Source: an uncultured Erythrobacter sp.
GTDB lineage: Bacteria > Pseudomonadota > Alphaproteobacteria > Sphingomonadales > Sphingomonadaceae
Assembly (NCBI GenBank): GCA_947501005.1
Contig: CANMTU010000001.1
Location: 1,884,501 to 1,948,500, forward strand
DNA length: 64,000 nucleotides
Direction of reading: 5' to 3'
The number at the start of each line of letters is the position of its first letter. The first letter of the stretch is position 1. Of this stretch, positions 8,851-19,202 are shown one piece after another. The translations under genes and the position numbers were made by a program. The notes under the pieces were generated by a model. It saw only the letters and a list, made by a program, of their open reading frames with translations, made no database searches and was not told the DNA's origin.

Positions 8851-9429
8851 ATGCAAGCCCGCCTCATTGCGAAAGACCTGGCCTGTCGCCGCGGTGAGCG
8901 CCTGCTGTTCCGGGGGTTATCGCTCGCGCTCGAACCGGGCGAGGCGCTGCACGTGACGGGCGCGAACGGCATCGGCAAGTCGAGCCTGCTGCGGATACTG
9001 GCGGGCCTGACCCGGCCGTTCGCGGGCGAGATCGCGCACGAGGGTTCGGTCGGCTTGCTGGACGAGAGACTGGCGCTGGACGAGGCGGTGTCGCTGGGCA
9101 AGGCGCTCGATTTCTGGCGTGGTCTGGATGGGGCGAAGGATATGTCCGCATTCGAAAGACTGGCGCTGGCCGATCTGCTCGACGTGCCGGTCCGCTACCT
9201 CAGCACCGGACAGCGCAAGCGCGCGGCCATGGTCCGGCTGCTCGGCGCGAACGCCGCGATCTGGTTGCTGGACGAGCCGCTCAACGGGCTGGACGACGAG
9301 GCACGGCTGACGGTGGAACGGCTCGCGGCGGAGCATTGCGAGCGTGGCGGGATATGCGTGGTCGCCTCGCACCAGCATTTCGCCATGGCGGGCAAGCGAG
9401 CGCTGGCGCTGGCGGACTACGCTGCGTGA
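8851..9429 (+). CDS. ccmA: Heme exporter ATP-binding protein CcmA
   Basis: ABC ATPase of the system I cytochrome c maturation machinery, which releases holo-CcmE from the inner membrane complex. The 192-residue product shows Walker [10 protein letters not shown] (37-45), signature LSTGQ (117-121), Walker B IWLLDEP (137-143) and a switch His in VASHQH. Short length and the ccmB neighbour distinguish it from other ABC ATPases. The ATG at 8851 was chosen over an upstream start that adds 18 residues of unlike sequence. A 115-bp repeat-bearing gap separates it from ccmB, which is usually adjacent or overlapping. Confidence 0.92.
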   Translation: MQARLIAKDLACRRGERLLFRGLSLALEPGEALHVTGANGIGKSSLLRILAGLTRPFAGEIAHEGSVGLLDERLALDEAVSLGKALDFWRGLDGAKDMSAFERLALADLLDVPVRYLSTGQRKRAAMVRLLGANAAIWLLDEPLNGLDDEARLTVERLAAEHCERGGICVVASHQHFAMAGKRALALADYAA

Positions 9430-9452
9430 CGATGGCGCGCGTTTCCCTGGCG

Positions 9453-9539
9453 GTTCGAGCTGAGCTGGTCGAAGCCCTGACCGCGTGCTTCCGCCCCCGC
9501 GCAGAAGAAGGGGCAGCCCTTCGACAGGCTGAGGGCAAC
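9453..9539. repeat. Imperfect inverted repeat of the dispersed 'TTCGAC..GCTGAGGG' type
   Basis: Two related arms face each other: GCTGAGCTGGTCGAAGCCC (within 9453-9479) and CCCTTCGACAGGCTGAGGGC (within 9516-9539), about 36 bp apart. The reverse complement of the second arm matches the first at GGTT, TCAGC/TGAGC and GTCGAAG. Elements with this core are common between genes in sphingomonads and other alphaproteobacteria. It fills nearly the whole ccmA-ccmB gap. I saw no second copy in this window. Confidence 0.75.
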
Positions 9540-9544
9540 CGGAG

Positions 9545-10204
9545 GTGAGAGAATTCGGTCTCTTGCTGCGCCGCGACCTCGCTCTCCTGCTGCCCGGCGG
9601 GCGCGGCGGTGCGGGCGTGTTGCCGCTGCTGTTCTTCCTCGCGGTCGCCATGCTCTATCCCTTCGCGGTTGGGCCGGAGCCGGAGTTGCTTGCGCGGACC
9701 GGGGGCGGGGTAATCTGGATCGCCGCACTGCTCGCCGCGATCCTGCCGCTCGAACGGCTGGTGACCGGCGACCTCGATGCCGGCGTGTTCGATCAATTGC
9801 ACCTGCGCGGCATCGGCGAGGAATGGGCGATGGCCTCGCGCCTGCTGGCCCATTGGCTGACCTTCGCGCCCTTCCTGTTGCTCGCCGCGCTGCCTGCCGC
9901 TGCCTTGCTTGGCCTGGCGCAGGAAACCACGCGAACCGTACTGCTCGGCCTGCTTGCCGGGACGCCGGGGTTGGCCGCGATCGGCCTGATCGTCGCCGCC
10001 CTGACCGCCAGCCTGCGCGGCGGGGCGGCGCTGGCCGGATTGATGACGATTCCGCTGGCGGTGCCGATCCTCATCTTCGGGGCCGGCGCGCTCGCGCGAA
10101 ACGATGCGAGCGGGCTGTGGCTCACCGCCGCGATCAGCCTCGCTCTGTGCGCGATCGCGCCGCTGGCAGCCGGTGCCGCGATCCGCGCCGCGAGGGAACA
10201 ATGA
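9545..10204 (+). CDS. ccmB: Heme exporter permease CcmB
   Basis: Membrane subunit of the CcmAB(CD) complex in cytochrome c maturation. The 219-residue product has about six hydrophobic segments and the CcmB-type start REFGLLLRRDLALLLPGG, where membrane insertion follows a basic N-terminus. The GTG at 9545 lies against a GGAG with no spacer, so the exact start is uncertain. It ends with ATGA overlap into an MFS transporter gene rather than ccmC. The remaining ccm genes are not in this window. Confidence 0.9.
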   Translation: MREFGLLLRRDLALLLPGGRGGAGVLPLLFFLAVAMLYPFAVGPEPELLARTGGGVIWIAALLAAILPLERLVTGDLDAGVFDQLHLRGIGEEWAMASRLLAHWLTFAPFLLLAALPAAALLGLAQETTRTVLLGLLAGTPGLAAIGLIVAALTASLRGGAALAGLMTIPLAVPILIFGAGALARNDASGLWLTAAISLALCAIAPLAAGAAIRAAREQ

Positions 10205-11421
10205 CCGCCCCATCCGCCGCCCCGCCCGCCCTCACCCGCCTGACGACCGCGCAGGAATACTGGCTCGCCGTCGCTGCCGCGGTGGTGACGGCCAACGCCT
10301 ATTACATTCACCCGATCATCGGCGAGGTCGCGGACCATTTCGGGGTGAGCCATGCGCGCATCGGGCTGGTGCCGGCATTGAACCAATTGGCGCTGGCGCT
10401 CGGCATCCTGCTGCTCCTGCCATTGGGCGACCGCTATTCCAACCGCTCGCTCACCATCCTGTTCACCATCGGCCAGTGCGCCGGGCTGCTCACGATGACG
10501 CTGGCGCAGGGCTTCGCCATGTTCACCGCCGGATCGACGCTGCTCGGCTTCTTCACCATCGCGCCCTATCTGCTGCCCGCCTATGCCTCGAAGCGGGTCG
10601 CGCCGGAACGGCTGGGCCATGTCACCGCCATCCTGACGGCGGGAGTGATCTTCGGCATCCTCGTCGCGCGGGTCGGCGCGGGCGTGGTCGCGGAATATCT
10701 CGGCTGGCGTACCGTGTACTGGATCGCCAGCGGGCTGATGATCGCCATCACCCTCGCGCTTCCCCGCATCATGGAGCGCAATCCGAACCGCACCGAGGGC
10801 AGCGAACTTGGCTATGGCGCACTGATAAAGTCGCTCGGAACCCTGCTGCGCTCGCATCGCGAGATCATCCTGTCGGGCGCGATCCAGGGGATCGGCTTCA
10901 ACCAGTTCATCGCCCTGTGGCTGGGGCTGGCCCTGCATCTGACCGGGCCGGAGATGGGCTACGGCACCGACGTCGTCGGCTATCTCGCCGGGTTCGCCGC
11001 GATCAGCGTCTTCACCACGCCCTATTGGGGCCGGCTGGCCGACCGGATCGGCGCGCGCAAGGCCCGCATGATGTTTGCGCTGGTGCAGACGCTGGGCATC
11101 TCGCTGCTGCTGCCGTTCGGCGACAATCTGTGGCTCCTGATGATTCCGATCCTGATCGGCAACATCGTAGGCCCGGCGATCGACGTGACCAGCCGGATGA
11201 CGTTCCTCTCGCTCGAACCCGAACTGCGCACCCGGCTGACGACGATCTACATCGTGCTGATGTTCCTCGGCGGCGCGATCGGCAGCGTGGCGGGAACGGC
11301 GGTTTTCGATGCGTTCGGCTGGGAAGGCACCGCGCTCTATATCCTCGCCTCGTGCCTCGTCCTGTTCGCGCTGACCGTGCTCGGCTACCGGCGCTATGGC
11401 GGGGAAGAGGGGGTTCAGTAA
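10201..11421 (+). CDS. MFS transporter
   Basis: A 406-residue inner-membrane protein with about twelve hydrophobic segments. A charged MFS loop, GRLADRIGARKARMM, follows the seventh segment, and LPLGDRYSNRSL is the N-terminal-half counterpart. The first membrane segment carries NAYYIHPIIGEVADHFGV, typical of drug/sugar-type exporters of the CynX/YbjJ kind. Substrate is not readable. The ATG overlaps the ccmB stop (ATGA), so it is translated with ccmAB. Its stop overlaps the end of the convergent map gene by 7 bp. Confidence 0.85.
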   Translation: MTAPSAAPPALTRLTTAQEYWLAVAAAVVTANAYYIHPIIGEVADHFGVSHARIGLVPALNQLALALGILLLLPLGDRYSNRSLTILFTIGQCAGLLTMTLAQGFAMFTAGSTLLGFFTIAPYLLPAYASKRVAPERLGHVTAILTAGVIFGILVARVGAGVVAEYLGWRTVYWIASGLMIAITLALPRIMERNPNRTEGSELGYGALIKSLGTLLRSHREIILSGAIQGIGFNQFIALWLGLALHLTGPEMGYGTDVVGYLAGFAAISVFTTPYWGRLADRIGARKARMMFALVQTLGISLLLPFGDNLWLLMIPILIGNIVGPAIDVTSRMTFLSLEPELRTRLTTIYIVLMFLGGAIGSVAGTAVFDAFGWEGTALYILASCLVLFALTVLGYRRYGGEEGVQ

Positions 11422-12245
11422 GGGGGCTGGTGCAGGCCGGCAGGGCTGTGGGTAAATATCTCGATCCCACCGTCTTCCTTGATCCCGATCGAGTGTTCGA
11501 ACTGAGCGCTCAGGCTCTTGTCACGCGTCACCGCGGTCCACCCGTCATTAAGCAGCTTGGCATGCGGGCGGCCGAGATTGATCATCGGCTCGATGGTGAA
11601 GAACATCCCCGGCTTGAGCAGCGGGCCCGTCCCCATCCGCCCGGTGTGGATTACCTCGGGCGCATCGTGGAACAGACGGCCGACGCCGTGGCCGCAGAAC
11701 TCCTGCACCACGCCATACCGGTTCTTGCGGGCATGCGCCTCGATCACCGCGCCGATATCGCCCAACCGCGCGCCGGGCCGGCCCGCCGCCTCGATGCCGA
11801 GCATGAGGCATTCGTAGGTCACCTCGACCAGCCGCCGCGCTTTCAGCGCCACATCGCCGACAAGGTACATCCGGCTGGTGTCGCCGTGCCAGCCATCGAG
11901 CAGGGGCGTCACGTCGACATTCACGATGTCCCCGTCCTTCAACGCCTTGTCGCCCGGAATGCCGTGGCAGATCACATGGTTGATCGACGTGCAGCAGCTG
12001 TGCTGGTACCCGCGATAGCCCATCGTCGCCGGCACCGCCCCGCCGTCGAGCGTCATCTCGCGAACCTTGTCGTCGATCTCGCCGGTGGTGACGCCGGGCA
12101 CGATGAACCCGGCCAATTCGTCGAGGATCTGCGCGGCCAGCCGCCCGGCCTTGCGCATGCCTTCGAACCCTTCGGGTCCGTGAAGCTTGATGGTCCCGTC
12201 GCGGTAAACGGTCTGCTCGCTGTCGATCACCTGATATTCTGTCAT
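11415..12245 (-). CDS. map: Type I methionine aminopeptidase
   Basis: Removes the initiator Met from nascent proteins; cytoplasmic dimetal enzyme. The 276-residue product has the five expected metal ligands Asp111, Asp122, His186, Glu219 and Glu250, plus the substrate-binding His94 (VICHG). The N-terminal extension is short. The ATG at 12243-12245 was chosen; the open frame runs further upstream through sequence with no family resemblance. It lies 40 bp downstream of the DUF3298-type lipoprotein gene on the same strand. Confidence 0.95.
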   Translation of the reverse strand: MTEYQVIDSEQTVYRDGTIKLHGPEGFEGMRKAGRLAAQILDELAGFIVPGVTTGEIDDKVREMTLDGGAVPATMGYRGYQHSCCTSINHVICHGIPGDKALKDGDIVNVDVTPLLDGWHGDTSRMYLVGDVALKARRLVEVTYECLMLGIEAAGRPGARLGDIGAVIEAHARKNRYGVVQEFCGHGVGRLFHDAPEVIHTGRMGTGPLLKPGMFFTIEPMINLGRPHAKLLNDGWTAVTRDKSLSAQFEHSIGIKEDGGIEIFTHSPAGLHQPPY

Positions 12246-12285
12246 GCCATCGAAGATAGCGCGTTGCGGCGCAAATTGCGAGACA

Positions 12286-13101
12286 TCACCGCCTGATCGA
12301 GAACGCATCCGCATATTCGGGCTTTACCGCATCGAGGACCGCGCCGGTGACGGGGAAGTTCAGTTCGTAGTCCCCTTCGGCATAGGGACCGGCGACGTAA
12401 GGGCCGAAATAGATGCCGATCCGGTCGAACGTCTCGCCGTTGGAGGAGCCGACCAGCACCGTCGCCTCGGTGATCGACGGGCAGTTGTTCGGCCATTCGG
12501 TCGTCTCGGGATCGACTGGTTCGCCGCGCCGTGCCGCGCGCTGGGCATTGAGCGCATCGCACAGCGCCGGGCCGAGGGCGCGGTTCAGGGCGACCGGCGA
12601 GGCGAACAGCTCCACCCCGTCGATCGCGCGGGCCGCCCGCTTGTCCCACACTAGCGAAGTCTTGGTGTAATTGCCATGTGCCCCGCCGCCATAGGTCGCG
12701 ACCTGGCTCGACAGGCTGAGGAAGCCGGGCAGGTTCGCTACCACAGCCCATTTCGTCAGCGCGCTGTGCGGCCGCGGCTCCCAGCTTTCGCCCCTGCTGG
12801 TCTCGTAATCGCGGTCGGCCTCCTCCTTCAGGGTCGCGAGCGAGCGGGCGCCCATCGCATCGAGCTTTGCCGCCAGCGCGGGGATCGCGGCGGCGGCCGC
12901 CGGATAGGACCATTGGTATTCGTACCGCTCGGTCTGTTCGGTGCGCGAAACCGGCGCGGCCCCGGGCGTTTCCATACGGGCCGATACGGTGGGCGACGGG
13001 GTCTGGGAGGCACCGATCCTGTCGCCGAACTCCTGCGGTTCTGAACACCCCGCGCTCGACAGGGCGAGGGAAATCAGGAACAGTGTGCTTCGCATGGGCA
13101 T
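12286..13101 (-). CDS. Lipoprotein with DUF4163/DUF3298-type (RsiV-like) domain
   Basis: The 271-residue product has a lipoprotein signal ending LSSAGC, which would place it at the outer or inner membrane. After a disordered Ser/Thr/Pro linker it carries a two-part domain: an N-terminal DUF4163-like region and a C-terminal part with YGGGAHGNYTKTSLVWD, characteristic of DUF3298. The family includes RsiV and PdaC of Bacillus, some of which bind lysozyme or muropeptides; a peptidoglycan-related role here is inferred. It is divergent from the aminopeptidase gene with only 33 bp between start codons, so their promoters must overlap coding sequence or each other. Confidence 0.78.
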   Translation of the reverse strand: MPMRSTLFLISLALSSAGCSEPQEFGDRIGASQTPSPTVSARMETPGAAPVSRTEQTERYEYQWSYPAAAAAIPALAAKLDAMGARSLATLKEEADRDYETSRGESWEPRPHSALTKWAVVANLPGFLSLSSQVATYGGGAHGNYTKTSLVWDKRAARAIDGVELFASPVALNRALGPALCDALNAQRAARRGEPVDPETTEWPNNCPSITEATVLVGSSNGETFDRIGIYFGPYVAGPYAEGDYELNFPVTGAVLDAVKPEYADAFSIRR

Positions 13102-13134
13102 TCCTGTGCAAGTGCGCTGCTGTAGTGAGGATTA

Positions 13135-14523
<1,389 letters not shown>

Positions 14524-14538
14524 CCGGTTCCGCCCGCC

Positions 14539-14958
14539 TTGCAGGATCGGACCCGCGCGGGTAAGCGCGCCCATCCGTTTGGCAAGAAGGCAAATGCGTT
14601 CATCGTGGGCGAACTGGCGCGCTATCAAATACCGCAAGGGGTTATCGGCCTGACCGGTCCGGTCGAACGGCCCGACGCGGGAACGCTGCCCTTGCGCGGC
14701 GATCTGGCGCATATCGCGCTCGCCGGGCGGTTCCTGGCTGCGCATTACGTCGTGCCGCTGTGCCGCACCGTGGGGCCGCGCGATGTCGTGCTCAAGCTGA
14801 ACATGCGCGACGATGCCGAGGACGGCGCGGCGATTCCCGCCGGTTCGACCATCGAAGTGCTGGATACCGCTGGCAATTGGGTATGGGTCGCCTGCGGGCC
14901 GCAAGGGCCGAGCGGTTATCTCCATACCGGCAGCCTCGCCGAAGACCATGCCGCATAG
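14539..14958 (+). CDS. SH3-like domain protein of unknown function
   Basis: About 139 residues if the TTG at 14539 is used; the in-frame GTG at 14605 would give 117. No ATG is available after the aminopeptidase stop and no strong ribosome site is seen, so the start is unsettled. The segment PLRGDLAHIALAGRFLAAHYVVP followed by an SH3b-like C-terminus (VLKLNMRDDAEDG ... VWVACGPQGPSGYLHTG) resembles the N-terminal region of NlpC/P60-type cell-wall peptidases. The catalytic NlpC domain is absent. It may be a stand-alone wall-binding domain or a shortened peptidase. Its end overlaps argC by 11 bp. Confidence 0.6.
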   Translation: MQDRTRAGKRAHPFGKKANAFIVGELARYQIPQGVIGLTGPVERPDAGTLPLRGDLAHIALAGRFLAAHYVVPLCRTVGPRDVVLKLNMRDDAEDGAAIPAGSTIEVLDTAGNWVWVACGPQGPSGYLHTGSLAEDHAA

Positions 14959-15889
14959 CGTCTTCATCGACGGCGCCGCGGGCACCACCGGCCTCGAAAT
15001 TGCCGAGCGGCTGGCATCGCGCGCGGAATTCGAACTCATGGTGCTGGGCGAGGCGCGCCGCAAGGACGAGGCGGCACGGCGCGAGGCGCTGAACACGGCG
15101 GATTTCGCGATCCTCTGCCTTCCCGACGATGCGGCGCGCGAGGCCGTCGCGCTGATCGATCCCGCCGCCGGCACTCGCATCATCGACGCCAGCAGCGCGC
15201 ACCGTACGGCGGCTGGGTGGACCTACGGCTTTCCCGAACTGATCGGCCGTGACCGGATTGCCAACGCCATGCGGGTCAGCAATCCGGGCTGCTATCCGAC
15301 GGGCTTTCTCGCTCTGCTCGCCCCACTGACCGAGGCCGGGCTGCTGCCGCGGAACTGGCCCTATACCGTGAACGCGGTGAGCGGATATTCGGGCGGCGGC
15401 AAGGCGCTGATCGAACGCTTCGAACAGGAGAGCGCGATCCGCTTCCGTGGCTACGGCCTGCAATTGGGGCATAAGCACCTCCCGGAAATGCAGACCTTCG
15501 CGCGCCTCGTCCATCCGCCAGTCTTCTCGCCCTCGGTGGTCGGCGCGATGCGGGGAATGGTCGTGGATATTCCCCTCCCCCTCGCCGCTATTCCCGGTGC
15601 CGCCGCGCCGAAAAGGCTGCTTGCCGCACTGCGTGAGTTCTACGCGGGCAGCGAAGTCGTTTCCGTGAGGAGCGACGCTGCCCCCATTGCGGAAATCCTG
15701 CTGAACCACGGCGCGCCCGCATGGGACGGGATCGAACTGAGCGTTCATGCAGACGAGGCCGGGTCGCAGGCGCGCCTTGTCGCCACGCTCGACAATCTCG
15801 GCAAGGGCGCCAGCGGGGCGGCGATCCAGAACCTCAACCTCATGGCAGGACTGGATGAGACCGCCGGACTGCACCTCGCTGCCCGGTAA
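14948..15889 (+). CDS. argC: N-acetyl-gamma-glutamyl-phosphate reductase (type 2)
   Basis: Third step of arginine synthesis: NADPH-dependent reduction of N-acetylglutamyl phosphate. The 313-residue size and the HSVFIDGAAGTTGLEI start indicate the short type 2 form rather than the E. coli form. The catalytic Cys115 lies in SNPGCYPTG. The active-site region VSGYSGGGK and the LGHKHLPEM segment are intact. Start chosen at ATG 14948; the frame upstream is read from the SH3 gene. No other arg gene is adjacent. Confidence 0.93.
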   Translation: MPHSVFIDGAAGTTGLEIAERLASRAEFELMVLGEARRKDEAARREALNTADFAILCLPDDAAREAVALIDPAAGTRIIDASSAHRTAAGWTYGFPELIGRDRIANAMRVSNPGCYPTGFLALLAPLTEAGLLPRNWPYTVNAVSGYSGGGKALIERFEQESAIRFRGYGLQLGHKHLPEMQTFARLVHPPVFSPSVVGAMRGMVVDIPLPLAAIPGAAAPKRLLAALREFYAGSEVVSVRSDAAPIAEILLNHGAPAWDGIELSVHADEAGSQARLVATLDNLGKGASGAAIQNLNLMAGLDETAGLHLAAR

Positions 15890-15931
15890 TTGGGCAGGCG
15901 CCGCTGACAAATCGGGCACCGCGTCCACCGC

Positions 15932-15948
15932 GGCGGGAAACCGCCTTT
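15932..15948 (+). terminator. Possible weak terminator after argC
   Basis: GGCGG-GAAA-CCGCC followed by TTTC: a 5-bp G/C stem closed by a GNRA tetraloop, 42 bp past the argC stop. The U-tract is short, so termination may be partial. Confidence 0.3.
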
Positions 15949-16027
15949 CGCCAGCACCGATTGCCCGATTAATCCCTGATCCACCCTTTTCGCGAGCGCA
16001 GCAAAACGCTACGCCATGCGCGCTCTC

Positions 16028-16043
16028 TGGCATGATTCTTGTT
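16028..16043 (+). promoter_or_regulatory. Candidate sigma54 promoter of glnB-glnA
   Basis: TGGCATGATTCTTGTT has the -24 GG and a -12 element exactly ten bases later, but the -12 dinucleotide is GT rather than the consensus GC. It lies about 48 bp upstream of the glnB start. NtrC-dependent control of PII/glutamine synthetase operons is well established in proteobacteria, which supports the placement. I did not find a clear NtrC palindrome upstream. Confidence 0.35.
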
Positions 16044-16045
16044 AG

Positions 16046-16429
<384 letters not shown>

Positions 16430-16478
16430 CGGGCCTCGCCTGCCCGAAACCTGAAATTCCAACTCAACGGAGATAGAA

Positions 16479-17888
16479 ATGGCCGACGCGAAGGACATCA
16501 TCAAACGCATCGAGGACGACGGCATCGAGTGGGTCGATCTGCGCTTCACCGATCCCAAGGGCAAGTGGCATCACCTGACCATGGTCGCCAAGATCCTTGG
16601 CGAGGACGAGTTCGAGGACGGCCTGATGTTCGACGGCTCCTCGATCGCGGGCTGGAAGGTCATCAACGAGAGCGACATGATCCTCAAACCCGATCTCGAA
16701 CGGGTCTATGTCGATCCGTTCAGCGCCGAACCGATGCTGATCGTGTTCTGCGACATCGTCGAGCCCTCGACCGGCGAATGGTATGCCCGCGATCCGCGCA
16801 CCACGGCCAAGCGCGCCGAGGAATATCTGAAGTCCACCGGTATCGGCGATACGATCTATGTCGGCCCGGAAGCCGAGTTCTTCATGTTCGACGACGTGAA
16901 GTTCCAGGACGGTTACGCCGCCTCGGGCTATTCGATCGACGATATCGAACTGCCCACCAATAGCGGCCGCGATTACGAAGCCGGCAATATGGGCCACCGC
17001 CCGCGCGTGAAGGGCGGCTATTTCCCGGTCGCCCCGGTCGACAGCGCCGTCGACATTCGCGGCGAGATGGTCTCGACCATGATCGAGATGGGCCTCAATT
17101 GCGACAAGCACCATCACGAGGTCGCCGCCGCGCAACACGAACTCGGCCTCACCTTCGGCACGCTGGTCGAAACCGCCGACAACATGCAGATCTACAAGTA
17201 TGTCGTGCACCAGGTCGCCCATGTCTACGGCAAGACGGCGACCTTCATGCCCAAGCCGATCAAGGACGATAACGGCAGCGGGATGCACACCCACATGTCG
17301 ATCTGGGACGGGGGCAAGCCGACCTTCGCCGGCAACCAGTATGGCGGTTTGAGCGAAAGCTGCCTGTTCTTCATCGGCGGCGTGATCAAGCATGCCAAGG
17401 CCCTCAACGCCTTCACCAACCCTTCGACCAACAGCTACAAGCGGCTGGTGCCGGGTTTCGAGGCGCCGGTGCTGCTGGCCTATTCGGCGCGCAACCGGTC
17501 GGCTTCGTGCCGCATCCCCTACGGTTCGGGCGACAAGGCGAAGCGCGTGGAATTCCGCTTCCCCGACGCGATGGCCAACCCCTATCTCGCCTATGCCGCG
17601 CTGCTGATGGCAGGCCTCGACGGGATCCAGAACAAGATCCATCCGGGCGAAGCGATGGACAAGAACCTCTACGATCTGCCGCCGGCCGAACTGGCCGACG
17701 TGCCGACCGTGTGCGGAAGCCTGCGCGAGGCTCTGGAAGCTCTCGCCGCCGATCACGACTTCCTCCTGAAGGGCGACGTCTTCACCAAGGACCAGATCGA
17801 TGCCTATTGCGAGTTGAAGTGGGAAGAGGTCCTGCGGGTCGACATGACGCCGTCGCCGGCCGAATTCGACCTCTACTACAGCGCCTGA
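16479..17888 (+). CDS. glnA: Glutamine synthetase type I
   Basis: Dodecameric enzyme for ammonium assimilation (glutamate + NH4 + ATP to glutamine). It has 469 residues, standard for GSI-beta. Metal and substrate residues are present in GPEAEFF (129-135) and [10 protein letters not shown] (265-274). Tyr398 in KNLYDLPP corresponds to the adenylylation site (Tyr397 in E. coli), so GlnE-type control is expected. The ATG has GGAG nine bases upstream. Operon with glnB, ended by a strong terminator. Confidence 0.97.
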   Translation: MADAKDIIKRIEDDGIEWVDLRFTDPKGKWHHLTMVAKILGEDEFEDGLMFDGSSIAGWKVINESDMILKPDLERVYVDPFSAEPMLIVFCDIVEPSTGEWYARDPRTTAKRAEEYLKSTGIGDTIYVGPEAEFFMFDDVKFQDGYAASGYSIDDIELPTNSGRDYEAGNMGHRPRVKGGYFPVAPVDSAVDIRGEMVSTMIEMGLNCDKHHHEVAAAQHELGLTFGTLVETADNMQIYKYVVHQVAHVYGKTATFMPKPIKDDNGSGMHTHMSIWDGGKPTFAGNQYGGLSESCLFFIGGVIKHAKALNAFTNPSTNSYKRLVPGFEAPVLLAYSARNRSASCRIPYGSGDKAKRVEFRFPDAMANPYLAYAALLMAGLDGIQNKIHPGEAMDKNLYDLPPAELADVPTVCGSLREALEALAADHDFLLKGDVFTKDQIDAYCELKWEEVLRVDMTPSPAEFDLYYSA

Positions 17889-17910
17889 GGCACAATCCTT
17901 CGCAACAGCA

Positions 17911-17942
17911 AGGCGTCCGGAGCGATCCGGGCGCCTTTTTCT
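17911..17942 (+). terminator. Rho-independent terminator after glnA
   Basis: Left arm 17911-17921 and right arm 17926-17936 form an 11-bp stem (one G-U pair) with a GCGA tetraloop, followed immediately by a T5 run. It lies 22 bp past the glnA stop. Confidence 0.92.
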
Positions 17943-18050
17943 TGGCCCCCTTCCTGGATGTCCTGCGGCGAGACAGCGGGCGATGTTCGCCGCATGGGCT
18001 GGAACCCGCCCGCCCGGCATCACGTTGAGTGCGGCAAAGGAGTTTGACCG

Positions 18051-19202
18051 ATGCGAACCTTCTGGACCGGTATTGCCGCCGTCGCGCTTCTGGCGAGCGG
18101 CGCCCATGCGCAAGGCAAGGGCAATGGCCAGGATGGCGGCGGCAAGGGCAAGGCCGAAACCGCACGCGGCAAGCAGGACCGCGGCGACCGCGGCAAGGGC
18201 AACGCCAAGGCCGACCGCGAAGACGGTAAAGGCCAGGACCGGGGCCGGGACAAAGGCGACAAGGCCGACCGGGGCCATGGCAACGGCAACAGCAAGGCCG
18301 ATCGCGGCGAGCGCGGAGCGAACAGGGATAACGGCAATCGCGCGAACCGGGATGCCGAGCGTCGCGCCGCGCAGGACAAGCGCCCCGACAAAGCCGAACG
18401 GGGCCGCCCGGCCCCGCCCCCCGCACGCGATGCCCGCAATGCGCGGGGCGCGGCCGATCGGTTCGACGAACGGCGTACCGCCGACCGCGACGAGACGCGG
18501 CGTGACCGATACGAGGACCGCCGCGAAACCGTACGCTACGCCGACCGCCGCGATAATTACGAACCTGCCCGCGACCGCTATGACGATCGCTACGACTATC
18601 GCGCCCGCGACCGGGATCGGGCTGTGATCGACGGTTGCCCCCCGGGCCTGGCCAAGAAGAACAATGGCTGCACCCCGCCCGGGCTGGCGCGCGGGCGCGA
18701 GCGGACCGTGTTCGGATACGATTACCGCCCGCGCTATTTCGGGCTGACGAACTATCGCGACGACCGGTATCGCTACAATGACGGCTATCTCGTGCGATAT
18801 GGCAATGACGACCGGATTTCGGGCTGGATACCGCTTCTGGGCGGTGCCCTCGCGGTCGGCAATGTCTGGCCGCAGCGCTACGAGAGCTACGAATTGCCGA
18901 ACTACTATGTCGATTATTACGACCTCGGCGGGGCGGATCGCTATCGCTATGCCGACAACGTGATCTACCGGGTCGATCCCGGCGAGGCTGCGATCACCTC
19001 GATCGCCGCCTTGCTCACCGGCGACCAGTTCACGGTCGGGCAACCCATGCCGAGCGGCTACGACGTGTACAACGTGCCCTATGGCTACCGCGATCGCTAT
19101 GCCGACGGGCCGGACGCCATGTACCGTTATTCCGACGGGCAGATCTACCGGATGGACCCGACCACGCGGCTCGTCCAAGCCGTGATCGGCCTGCTGGTAT
19201 GA
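18051..19202 (+). CDS. Secreted Arg/Asp/Gly/Lys-rich low-complexity protein, RcnB-like C-terminal part
   Basis: The 383-residue product has a cleavable signal peptide (cleavage near AHAQ, residue 21). About 160 residues of charged low-complexity sequence follow, built from short KG/DRG/DKG/NRD units, almost without hydrophobics and predicted disordered. A conserved-looking element CPPGLAKKNNGCTPPGLA with two Cys comes next. The remainder is Tyr/Arg/Asp-rich, with tandem YRY-D-VIYRVDPG / MYRYSDGQIYRMDP repeats near the C-terminus. The second half resembles RcnB-type periplasmic proteins of alphaproteobacteria. Role unknown; possibly metal, polyanion or surface binding. It overlaps the fasciclin gene by ATGA, so the two are coupled. 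Confidence 0.75.
   Translation: MRTFWTGIAAVALLASGAHAQGKGNGQDGGGKGKAETARGKQDRGDRGKGNAKADREDGKGQDRGRDKGDKADRGHGNGNSKADRGERGANRDNGNRANRDAERRAAQDKRPDKAERGRPAPPPARDARNARGAADRFDERRTADRDETRRDRYEDRRETVRYADRRDNYEPARDRYDDRYDYRARDRDRAVIDGCPPGLAKKNNGCTPPGLARGRERTVFGYDYRPRYFGLTNYRDDRYRYNDGYLVRYGNDDRISGWIPLLGGALAVGNVWPQRYESYELPNYYVDYYDLGGADRYRYADNVIYRVDPGEAAITSIAALLTGDQFTVGQPMPSGYDVYNVPYGYRDRYADGPDAMYRYSDGQIYRMDPTTRLVQAVIGLLV

Noticed and set aside
15880-15896. Inverted repeat TGCCC-N7-GGGCA over the argC stop
   Set aside because: Only 5 bp with no T-run; too weak to call as a terminator or operator.
16464-19178. A 904-residue minus-strand open frame
   Set aside because: It is antisense to glnA and the secreted low-complexity gene; its composition is biased by the G+C codon pattern and it shows no domain.
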